Virus record (IMG/VR): IMGVR_UViG_3300044691_000274
Span: 1-64,000 of that record
DNA from: a virus
Length of the DNA stretch: 64,000 bases
Reading direction: 5' to 3' (one strand)
The notes beneath the pieces are model-generated. The model was not told the origin of the DNA, searched no databases, and worked only from the letters and a program-made list of their open reading frames with translations. Shown here in pieces: positions 49,603 to 56,846 of the stretch; position 1 is the stretch's first letter; each line of letters starts with the position of its first letter. Position numbers and translations under genes: made by a program.

Positions 49603-49623
49603 CGATAGGATAGAGTTCCTGTT

Positions 49624-50067
49624 ATGACTTGGGGCGCGTTGCGAGGTTTATCTGAAGAGGAACGCCGCGCGCATAAGCGTAGCGTCCATAAGGTGTGGCG
49701 TGCCAAGAACGCGGAGCACATACATAATTATCAGACGGAATACAGAGCTAAAGACCCTGAGAAGGCTAGGGTGGATAACGCCATTTGGCGCAAGAAAAAC
49801 ATAGATCACGTACGGGCAAAGAATAGAGTAAACAAACTGAAAAGTATGTATGGCCTTACCGTGCCAGCTCTTGAAGCCATGAAACAAGCGCAAGCGTTTA
49901 GGTGTTTACTCTGCGATAAAGAGAAGCCACTGAACGTAGATCATTGTCATAAAACGGGGCAAGTACGCGGGTTACTATGTACGGACTGTAATACCTCGTT
50001 AGGTAAGTTCAACGATGACCCGAATATGCTACGCCGTGCTACTGCATATTTAGAAGGAACGCTGTGA
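49624..50067 (+). CDS. EndoVII-like HNH endonuclease, AT-rich
   Basis: 147 residues. C-terminal domain CLLCDKEKPLNVDHCHKTGQVRGLLCTDCNTSLGKF matches the two other EndoVII-like genes; the N-terminal half is basic (RRAHKRSVHKVWRAKNAEHI). Its GC content is clearly lower (near half) than the neighbouring genes, with different codon choice, suggesting recent arrival. It is inserted between the hub and fibre genes, and its stop overlaps the fibre ATG. Confidence 0.9.
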   Translation: MTWGALRGLSEEERRAHKRSVHKVWRAKNAEHIHNYQTEYRAKDPEKARVDNAIWRKKNIDHVRAKNRVNKLKSMYGLTVPALEAMKQAQAFRCLLCDKEKPLNVDHCHKTGQVRGLLCTDCNTSLGKFNDDPNMLRRATAYLEGTL

Positions 50068-51437
50068 TGGCTGTCACTCCCAACCTGGGCTTGACCTTAA
50101 TGAGTAGTTCCCAAGCGCAGAAGGAGGCGGTGTTCAACAACGCCATCGTCGCCTTTGATGCGCTGTTCAAGGGCTCGGTCATCAGCTTGGCGCTGAACAC
50201 TCCGCCTGGCTCGCCTAGTGCGGGCGACATTTACATCGTGGCGTCCGGAGGCAGCGGGCTGTGGTCGGGCCACGATCACTCGATCACGTTCTATTTCAAC
50301 GGCTGGCAGTTCTTCACTCCGCCCCTAAAACTCACGCTTTTCGACCAAAACACGGCTGAATTCTACACTTATCAGGGAGGTTCGACCTTCTGGGTCGCCA
50401 ATCCTTCGGGCCTCGTCGCGGTCCTGAACGACCTCACGAACGTCGCCGGCACGCCGACCAACGGGCAGGTGCTGACGTACAATACGAGCACAAGCAAGTG
50501 GGGTCCGGTCACGCCGTCCGCAGGCGCGCTCTCGGTGTTGACAGACGTCAACGTCACAGAGGGCAGCCCGATCGACGGCCAATACCTCATGTGGAACAAT
50601 GGGACGAGCAAGTGGGTCGCCCACGCCGTCCCGACATACCCGACTGCTCTCACCGGCCTGACCGACGTCAATGTGACGGAAAGCTCGGGCATCGACACTT
50701 ATTTGCTGTCCTGGCACAACTCGACTGGCAAGTGGGTCGCCATCGCGCCGACCGCGCTGACCTCGCTGGCCTCGCTCGCCGGGGTGGGCGACGTCACATA
50801 CGGTTCAGGGCCGACGATCGGCGACGGCCTGGTCTGGAGCGGCTCGCACTGGGCGCCTTCGTCCTCGACCATGAGCTATAAGTTCGAGAGTCTGACGGAC
50901 GGCCCCGGCCTGTTCGCGGGCCACGGCGGCTCGGTCGTCATGGTGGACGTCAGCGAGACGACGCTCGACTATATGACGCTGCCCACGCTCGCTTCGAACA
51001 TGAACGCCAGCCTGGCCTACGCCGGCCTGAACGACGTCACCATCACCTCGCTGGCGACCGGTCAAGTCATGGTGTGGAGTGGAACGAAGTGGACGAACCA
51101 AGCCCACGTCGATTTCCCATGCGGGTCCGCCGTAGTCTCGACCGGCACGCACAACGTTGATCGCAGCGTCGGCGAAGTCCAGCGACTCAGCCTGACGGGC
51201 AACACCACCCTAACCGTATCCAACTGGCCGGCCTCGGGGCTCTTCGGGCGCCTGGTCCTAGAAATCCAGAACACCGGGGCGTTCAACATCACGACCTGGC
51301 CCACCGGCACGATCTGGCCGGGCGGCACCGTGCCGACCATCACGCCGGGCAGCGGCAAGAAGGACGTCATCATCCTGATGTCGTTCGACGGCGGCACGAC
51401 GATTTATGGTAGTGCAGCGGGACAGAATTTCAGCTAA
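50067..51437 (+). CDS. Tail fibre protein, DUF2793 N-terminus
   Basis: 456 residues from ATG 50067. The N-terminal 95 residues follow DUF2793 (LGLTLMSSSQAQKEAVFNNA, DALFKGSVISLALNTPP, GSPSAGDIYIV). Then come four repeats of about 45 residues with L-DVNVTE, DGQ-L-WNN-TSKWV, typical of fibre shafts, and a beta-rich end (LSLTGNTTLTVSNWP). It is probably a receptor-binding fibre attached at the tail tip. Confidence 0.82.
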   Translation: MAVTPNLGLTLMSSSQAQKEAVFNNAIVAFDALFKGSVISLALNTPPGSPSAGDIYIVASGGSGLWSGHDHSITFYFNGWQFFTPPLKLTLFDQNTAEFYTYQGGSTFWVANPSGLVAVLNDLTNVAGTPTNGQVLTYNTSTSKWGPVTPSAGALSVLTDVNVTEGSPIDGQYLMWNNGTSKWVAHAVPTYPTALTGLTDVNVTESSGIDTYLLSWHNSTGKWVAIAPTALTSLASLAGVGDVTYGSGPTIGDGLVWSGSHWAPSSSTMSYKFESLTDGPGLFAGHGGSVVMVDVSETTLDYMTLPTLASNMNASLAYAGLNDVTITSLATGQVMVWSGTKWTNQAHVDFPCGSAVVSTGTHNVDRSVGEVQRLSLTGNTTLTVSNWPASGLFGRLVLEIQNTGAFNITTWPTGTIWPGGTVPTITPGSGKKDVIILMSFDGGTTIYGSAAGQNFS

Positions 51438-51441
51438 GGTG

Positions 51442-51455
51442 TGCAATCAATTGCA
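51442..51455. repeat. TGCA-N6-TGCA dyad, spacer atcaat
   Basis: Exact dyad (GTGCAATCAATTGCAC, a perfect 16-bp palindrome apart from the centre) four bases after the fibre stop and 19 before the next ATG. Confidence 0.85.
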
Positions 51456-51474
51456 CCACAAATAGGAGAGCATG

Positions 51475-51918
51475 ATGCCCGGTGGAAAAGGACCGACCTT
51501 CGATGGTCAGCTTCTTGGACTAATTCTGAATGGCTCACCGATCGCGAACATCGCGGACAACGCCGCGTCCTCGCCATTGACGAACCTGTATTTGTCGCTG
51601 CACACGGCGACTCCCACGGGAGGCAACCAAGGCACCAGTGAGGCGGCTTACACCAGCTACGCGCGCAAGGCGCTAGCCCGCAGCACCGGCAGTCCGTCGT
51701 GGACCATCTCGGGCGCGGTCGCGACCCTGGCGGCCATCCAGTCGTTCGTCGCGGCGACCGGCGGCTCTGAGACAGAACAGTTTTGGGGCATTGGCGTGTC
51801 TGCCACCGCGCATGACACTGGCGAACTCCTTTACTGGGGTCCAGTCACTCCAAACATCGTGGTTTCCAGCGGTGTCACCCCGCAGCTCGGCACCGGGACG
51901 ACTATCACCGAAGCCTGA
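51475..51918 (+). CDS. Tail fibre-associated protein
   Basis: 147 residues (ATG 51472 is an equal alternative). The segment LTNLYLSLHTATPTGGNQGT, then YTSYARKALARS and FVAATGGSETEQFWGIGV, is widespread in phages as a small fibre or tail-tip protein of unknown function. It is a single gene bracketed by dyads at 51442 and 51928. Confidence 0.72.
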   Translation: MPGGKGPTFDGQLLGLILNGSPIANIADNAASSPLTNLYLSLHTATPTGGNQGTSEAAYTSYARKALARSTGSPSWTISGAVATLAAIQSFVAATGGSETEQFWGIGVSATAHDTGELLYWGPVTPNIVVSSGVTPQLGTGTTITEA

Positions 51919-51927
51919 TCTCAGGTT

Positions 51928-51941
51928 TGCAAGTAACTGCA
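51928..51941. repeat. TGCA-N6-TGCA dyad, spacer agtaac
   Basis: Exact dyad (TTGCAAGTAACTGCAA) nine bases after the preceding stop and 17 before ATG 51959. Confidence 0.83.
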
Positions 51942-51958
51942 ACAGAAGGACCATGCCA

Positions 51959-52612
51959 ATGCGCGCTTCTCTCTTCGCTCTCGGACTCGCCGCTCTTCTC
52001 TCCAGCCCAGCCGCAGCGGCGCTCGTCAACGAGGGTGAGTGGACCCTCGACACGACCACGAACCTGGAGTGGCGACATCCACAGCTAACGCGAGGTGTTG
52101 AAGACCCGTTGGGCGCAGGCGGCTTGGCAGGTGCAGGGTGGAACTACGCAAGCGGTGATGAGTTTTTGGCCCTTGTGACCGATTACGTTGGCCCTGCAGT
52201 AGGAGCTTTGCCACCGATAGACCTAAGCGCAGACGGGAACGTCGTGGGGTACAGCACGTCCTATTTTCTGCCAGTAATTCAATTAATAGGGGCATTAGGC
52301 GGGCCTACCTACGCTGTAAGCTACAACGATCCGGGGGCATATCGTGTGCACAGTACCCAGTACGAGCAGATGTCTATTTGGGGCATACTTGAGGTGAGCC
52401 CTAACCAATACGCTGAAGGTTACCTTATTTCGGACCTGTGGCCGACGTCTGCGGGCGCGTGGGCCTACGGAGACTCCAACGGCGGGGTAGCACAGTTCGA
52501 AGGCAGCTTCTTAGTTCGGGAGGCCCCTGCTCCAGAAATCTCGACCATGCTCATGATGCTCATGGGCTTCGTGGGCCTCGGTTACGCCGGTCGGCGCCGC
52601 GCGGTGATCTAA
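51959..52612 (+). CDS. Secreted protein with PEP-CTERM-like sorting signal
   Basis: 217 residues from ATG 51959, about eight bases after AGAAGGA; ATG 51953 is possible. The N-terminus is a signal peptide (MRASLFALGLAALLSSPAAA). The end reads APEISTMLMMLMGFVGLGYAGRRRAVI: a PEP-like motif, a hydrophobic helix and an Arg cluster, the layout of PEP-CTERM signals handled by exosortase. The middle has WTLDTTTNLEWRHPQLTRG. The gene is lower in GC than its neighbours. It would be exported and perhaps anchored or released at the host surface by host exosortase; a host-derived cargo gene is the simplest explanation. Confidence 0.82.
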   Translation: MRASLFALGLAALLSSPAAAALVNEGEWTLDTTTNLEWRHPQLTRGVEDPLGAGGLAGAGWNYASGDEFLALVTDYVGPAVGALPPIDLSADGNVVGYSTSYFLPVIQLIGALGGPTYAVSYNDPGAYRVHSTQYEQMSIWGILEVSPNQYAEGYLISDLWPTSAGAWAYGDSNGGVAQFEGSFLVREAPAPEISTMLMMLMGFVGLGYAGRRRAVI

Positions 52613-52613
52613 G

Positions 52614-54623
52614 ATGGCCTACGCTAACGCAGCCGGGCAATACGTCAACTACGGCAATGGCACGACGACCGGCTATTACGCCCTGACCAAGTGGGCGGCC
52701 GGCGCGGCGGTGACCGTTGGCATGCTGCGCCGACAGCTTACGGTGACAGGGTTCGTAGCCGAGCGGGTGTTCGTCTGCATAGTCGCCGGCACCACTGGAT
52801 CGACTGAGCCTACGTGGGTGTTGACCAAAGGCGCGCGGTCGCCCGCTACAGGCACTGACGGCACAGCTGTTGTCTGGATGGAAGTGACTGGGCAGCCAGG
52901 CGTCAACGGCGACGTGACAGCGAGGACAGACGGCGTCGTCAACTGCCCTCAGTGGACTGTCAGCTCGACCCCGGCCCTTGGCACAATCATCTACGTCCCG
53001 AGCAACGGGTCACTGCAAATATGCACCACCTCGGGAGCTGGCGGAGCCACTATACCAGGAACGTTCAGCACGACGCCAAGCACCCCAGCAGCAGATGGCT
53101 CGGCGTCGTGGACCAGCCTTGGATTGGCCAGCAGCTTCAGCATATGGAGCGCGCCACACGCGCGCCTGAATAACGCCTGGACGTCCACGTGGGGCTTCGC
53201 CGGACAAGATTTCTACGTCTCCTCGATCCACGCGGAGACCCAGAGCACTGCGATGACGCTCACTAGCCCAGGCACGGTCACGACGCCGTGCCGAGTGATC
53301 TGCGTCGCCCAGTCGCCAGCCTCAACGCCTCCCGGCTCGGCTGACGTGACCACAGGCGCGTCGATCTCGACGAGTGGCAACACCGACATGAGCCTGTGCC
53401 CTGGCACGAACATGACCTATATCTACGGCGTCGCGTTCACGTGCAGCAACGGAGCGGGCGCGAGCGGGACCTTCTCGATGGCGGTAGGCGTCGCCACTCT
53501 CACGCTCGAAAACTGCTCAGTCGTTTTGGGTACGACGTTTGGCAATCCGTTGAAGGTCGGACCGGCCACCGCCAGCCAGCAGGCGACTGTGCTCTGGAAC
53601 AACGTCAAGTGGGCATCCGGCAATTCGGCCCAGGCGATCCAGGTACAACAGGCGGATTTCACCTGGAGGAACACGCCAAGCGGCGCGTTCAGCGGGGCGC
53701 AAGCCGGCAACCCTGCTGTTCAGGCCAACCCCGGTCCATGCAACATTTTGTTGGAAGGGCTCGATCTCAGCAACAACACGCACCCTGTCGTTGGTTCGGT
53801 ATCCGGCGGGACAGGCTACGCTTGCGTCAAAGACTGCAAACTGCCCCCTGGTATAGCTTGGGGGGTAGCAGGGACCGGGGCCAATTTCACGGTAGACTTG
53901 GTGCGCAGCGACACTGCTGGGGCCACGTATCGCAATGAGCGCCTCTCGTCCCAAGGGTCGCAGACGACCGACACCCAATTCTATCGAAACGGCGGCGCGT
54001 CGGATGGCACCACGCCGGTCTCACATATGATCGTCACTTCTTCGAATGGCTTGCTCTCGACCTGGAACCCGTTCCTTGGCCTCCCGATCGCCATCTGGAA
54101 CGGCACGACGGGGTCGAGCGTGCATGTCACGCTGTTCGGTATTGTCAACGCAGCGGTGGTGCCTAACAACGACGGGTTCTGGTTTGAAGCCGAATATCTC
54201 GGGACGTCGGGGTCCGCCGTCGGCTCCTTCGCTTCGGCCTTCAAGGCGAACGTCCTAGCAGCTCCAGCCGCGCTCACGGCTGACAGCACTTCGAGCTGGT
54301 CCGTAGGCGCACCCTTGCGAACCAACGGTGGATCGTACAGCCCTGCCGACCCCCCGATCGCGGTGGCGAGCAACCCCGGTCGGCTGTTTTTCTGCACCAC
54401 TACCGGAAACTCAGCAGGCTCCGAGCCGACAGGCGTTGGCGGCTATAGCGCGTGTATCGACGGTGGCTCCGTGACGGATAACACAGCGGTGTTCCGCGCA
54501 GGCTGCCGGTTCTCGGTGAGCCTCAACGTCACTCCGCAGCAGGCCGGCTACATCTACGCTTATCCGAAATATGCGCAGATGAGCACGTCCTACTTTATCG
54601 ACCCGCTGATCGTGCTGACCTAA
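52614..54623 (+). CDS. Large fibre or tail spike-like protein
   Basis: 669 residues. Beta-rich, Thr/Ser/Gly-rich throughout. Residues 180-420 contain strand repeats typical of a beta-helix (MTYIYGVAFTCSNGAGASGT, VATLTLENCSVVLG, FTWRNTPSGAFSGAQAGNP). Both the N-terminus (VGMLRRQLTVTGFVAERVFVC) and a later segment (AVASNPGRLFFCTTTGNSAG) resemble short adaptor modules. Probably a receptor-binding or depolymerase-like spike; no catalytic residues recognised. Confidence 0.7.
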   Translation: MAYANAAGQYVNYGNGTTTGYYALTKWAAGAAVTVGMLRRQLTVTGFVAERVFVCIVAGTTGSTEPTWVLTKGARSPATGTDGTAVVWMEVTGQPGVNGDVTARTDGVVNCPQWTVSSTPALGTIIYVPSNGSLQICTTSGAGGATIPGTFSTTPSTPAADGSASWTSLGLASSFSIWSAPHARLNNAWTSTWGFAGQDFYVSSIHAETQSTAMTLTSPGTVTTPCRVICVAQSPASTPPGSADVTTGASISTSGNTDMSLCPGTNMTYIYGVAFTCSNGAGASGTFSMAVGVATLTLENCSVVLGTTFGNPLKVGPATASQQATVLWNNVKWASGNSAQAIQVQQADFTWRNTPSGAFSGAQAGNPAVQANPGPCNILLEGLDLSNNTHPVVGSVSGGTGYACVKDCKLPPGIAWGVAGTGANFTVDLVRSDTAGATYRNERLSSQGSQTTDTQFYRNGGASDGTTPVSHMIVTSSNGLLSTWNPFLGLPIAIWNGTTGSSVHVTLFGIVNAAVVPNNDGFWFEAEYLGTSGSAVGSFASAFKANVLAAPAALTADSTSSWSVGAPLRTNGGSYSPADPPIAVASNPGRLFFCTTTGNSAGSEPTGVGGYSACIDGGSVTDNTAVFRAGCRFSVSLNVTPQQAGYIYAYPKYAQMSTSYFIDPLIVLT

Positions 54624-54627
54624 GCCC

Positions 54628-55029
54628 ATGGCTCGCCAGGCAGGTCTATACACGAACGGCCTCGGAGCGATCTTCGTCAATGAGACGAGGGCGGGCCAAG
54701 TCGGCTTGCCTGGCGAGTTCTTCGACGAGACGTCTGGCCTCACGGTCCACGCCGCGACAGGCTCAGCCACGGGCCAGGCTTCGGTGTCCGGCCAGGGCAA
54801 GGCGCTGTTCACCGGCAACGGCAGCGCGACCGGCCAGGCGTCAGTGTCGGGCTCGTCGTCCTCGGGCAAGCTCGTGACGGGCACTGCCGCAGGGCAGGCG
54901 TCGGTCTCAGGGCAGGGCCAGTCGAAGGCTCTGGCCAACGGCTCCGCCACCGGCCAGGCGTCCGTCTCGGGGCAAGGACGATCCATCACAAGGAACGGCG
55001 GGGCCATCTTTCTGCTGATCGGGGTGTGA
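54628..55029 (+). CDS. Fibre-like protein with GSATGQASVSG repeats
   Basis: 133 residues. A conserved N-terminal 35 residues (ARQAGLYTNGLGAIFVNETR) is followed by four copies of G-ATGQASVSG-G spaced about 20-25 residues apart, then TRNGGAIFLLIGV. The repeats suggest an elastic or trimeric fibre tip. It follows the spike gene by four bases. Confidence 0.65.
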   Translation: MARQAGLYTNGLGAIFVNETRAGQVGLPGEFFDETSGLTVHAATGSATGQASVSGQGKALFTGNGSATGQASVSGSSSSGKLVTGTAAGQASVSGQGQSKALANGSATGQASVSGQGRSITRNGGAIFLLIGV

Positions 55030-55136
55030 CCTCCACACATAGGTCATGTTTCCGCGATTAACCAAAAGAATTGCGGCTATCGCCAGTTGCTAAAAAGTCC
55101 AAAGCGTGCAATTAAATTCATTCTCAGGAGCCTGTC

Positions 55137-56096
55137 ATGTCCGTAGGCGATTTCCCAAAAGCGCTCCTCCGCATCCTCGTCTATGAGGGCGGCAAGGTCG
55201 ACAATCCCAAGGACCCAGGTGGGCGCACGAACAAAGGCATCACCCAGGGGACCTATAACGCCTATCGCCGTCAGATCGGCAAGGCGCCGCAGGACGTCTA
55301 CCTGATTTCGGACGCCGAAGTCGCGACGATCTACCAGCTCCGATACTGGAACGTCATGGCGTGCGACAGCCTGCCGGCCGGGCTCGACCTGGCTGTCATG
55401 GACGGCGGCGTCAACTCGGGCTGTGGCCAGTCCGGCAAGTGGCTCCAGCACGCCCTGGGCGACACGTTCACCGGCACGGTCGACGGCCTCATGGGGCCGA
55501 AGACGATCCAGGCGATCGAGGACTACGGCGACGTCGAGAAGCTGATCGGCGCATACTGCTCGCGGCGCCTCGCCACCCTCCACAGCCTTAAGACCTGGAA
55601 GACCTTCGGGCCTGGCTGGTCCGCGCGCATCGCCAACGTTCTCAAGACCTCGGACGCCTGGGCATCGGGAGCAGAGGCTCCGCACCCGGTAGACGTCACA
55701 GCGGCCGGCGGCCACCAGAAGGCCAAGGTCACCGACATCAAGCCGGCCCCAATCTCGCAGATCACAGCCCACGCTACGGCCGGCATCAGCGGCATCGGCG
55801 CGGTCGCAAGCAACTCAGCCGACCAGCTCAAGCCGCTCACCGACACGCTCCCGCACTGGCAGTGGCTCACGTATGGCATGTCTGGGCTCGCCATTACCGG
55901 AGTGCTTGCCGGCATCGCGGTCAAGATCATCAACGACGTCCGCAACCAGGCCGAGAAGGGCTCAGCCACGGCAACGGTCGATCTGGACGCCGACAGCGCG
56001 CATCCGCAGGTCGCGGTCAACGACAACGCGGCTCCGGCCATCGCATTCGACCCTGATGCGGCCAAGCTGTTGCAAGTAACTGCACAGGCGGCCTGA
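55137..56096 (+). CDS. GH108 endolysin with C-terminal membrane span
   Basis: 319 residues. The N-terminal domain has YEGGKVDNPKDPGGRTNKGIT with candidate catalytic Glu17, the GH108 (DUF847/ZliS-like) signature, followed by its peptidoglycan-binding half (GKWLQHALGDTFTG, GLMGPKTIQAIEDYG). After a Pro/Ala linker, residues 240-265 are a hydrophobic span (WLTYGMSGLAITGVLAGIAV) and a short acidic tail. It hydrolyses glycan strands for lysis. The membrane span is unusual for GH108 and may tether it until release. The last codons contain a dyad (LQVTA). Confidence 0.88.
   Translation: MSVGDFPKALLRILVYEGGKVDNPKDPGGRTNKGITQGTYNAYRRQIGKAPQDVYLISDAEVATIYQLRYWNVMACDSLPAGLDLAVMDGGVNSGCGQSGKWLQHALGDTFTGTVDGLMGPKTIQAIEDYGDVEKLIGAYCSRRLATLHSLKTWKTFGPGWSARIANVLKTSDAWASGAEAPHPVDVTAAGGHQKAKVTDIKPAPISQITAHATAGISGIGAVASNSADQLKPLTDTLPHWQWLTYGMSGLAITGVLAGIAVKIINDVRNQAEKGSATATVDLDADSAHPQVAVNDNAAPAIAFDPDAAKLLQVTAQAA
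56071..56084. repeat. TGCA-N6-TGCA dyad, spacer agtaac
   Basis: Exact dyad over the last codons of the endolysin gene (translated LQVTA), 14 bases upstream of the spanin ATG. Confidence 0.75.
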
Positions 56097-56098
56097 CC

Positions 56099-56353
56099 AT
56101 GCTCGCAATCGCCACGTTCTTCATCGGCCCGATCGGTCGCTACGTCGCTCTCGCCCTCGCGGCAGGGGCGGCTCTCGGCTGGTACACGGTCCACGAGCGG
56201 AACATTGGCGCAGCGAAGGTCACGACTCAAATCGAAGAGCAGAACAAGGAAGCTGATCATGAAGCGGAAGGCATACGCAACGGGGTTCAGCGTAATTGCG
56301 CTGTTGTCCCTCTCCCTGCTGACTGCGTGCGCGACGGTTGGTCCCGAGACTAA
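56099..56353 (+). CDS. Inner-membrane spanin (Rz-like)
   Basis: 84 residues: an N-terminal membrane span (IGRYVALALAAGAALGWYTV), a helical periplasmic part (TTQIEEQNKEADHEAEGIRN) and two Cys near the end. The gene contains the start of a second lipoprotein gene in another frame, the Rz/Rz1 arrangement. It would span the periplasm and join the outer-membrane partner to fuse both membranes at lysis. Confidence 0.8.
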   Translation: MLAIATFFIGPIGRYVALALAAGAALGWYTVHERNIGAAKVTTQIEEQNKEADHEAEGIRNGVQRNCAVVPLPADCVRDGWSRD

Positions 56354-56483
56354 AGCCGGGGCCTGCAACATCTTCAAGCCGATCACGACGTCGGTCCAGG
56401 ACACACAGCCGACCAAGACGCAGGTTTTCGCTCACAACGCAGTGGGCCACAAAGAATGCGGATGGACTCCGCCCAAGTCCTAA
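56259..56483 (+). CDS. Outer-membrane spanin lipoprotein (Rz1-like)
   Basis: 74 residues from ATG 56259, in a different frame and starting inside the i-spanin gene, with AAGGAAG upstream. MKRKAYATGFSVIALLSLSL is a signal peptide and LTACATVG a lipobox with the lipidated Cys. The mature part is short (about 49 residues) with two further Cys. Partially embedded spanin pairs of this design are known in many siphophages. Confidence 0.8.
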   Translation: MKRKAYATGFSVIALLSLSLLTACATVGPETKAGACNIFKPITTSVQDTQPTKTQVFAHNAVGHKECGWTPPKS

Positions 56484-56507
56484 GTTTGTCACCCGTGAGT
56501 AACCCCC

Positions 56508-56834
56508 ATGGCCGATCCAGCAGCCGCCTTCGATTGGTACGAGGTGCTCAAACAGTGGTCGAACCCGGCTGCGATCATCGGGATCGGGGCTGTGGTCTGG
56601 AGAGTCGCGAGGGGCAAAGTGGCAGCCGGGCTTGAACACTTGCAGCTGCGTCACGACCACGACGAGCTGAAGACGTCCCACGAGAAGCTGGCTGAGAAGG
56701 TCACCGCCGTCCGCGAGGCGATCGCCACGCTGGCCACGAAAGACGACTTGATGAAGCTCGGAGACCGAGTAGCCGACCGCGTAGACGCGAACTTCGGCCA
56801 CCTGGTCAACCTGCTCAAAAAAGAGCACCAGTAA
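56508..56834 (+). CDS. Membrane-anchored coiled-coil protein, possible holin
   Basis: 108 residues with one weak hydrophobic segment near the N-terminus (NPAAIIGIGAVVWRVARG) and a long charged helix (RHDHDELKTSHEKLAEKVTA). Position in the lysis cassette suggests a holin or holin-regulating protein. A single short span makes a classical holin uncertain; alternatives are a DNA-entry or tail-associated protein. Confidence 0.6.
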   Translation: MADPAAAFDWYEVLKQWSNPAAIIGIGAVVWRVARGKVAAGLEHLQLRHDHDELKTSHEKLAEKVTAVREAIATLATKDDLMKLGDRVADRVDANFGHLVNLLKKEHQ

Positions 56835-56846
56835 GGAGAGTTCGGT

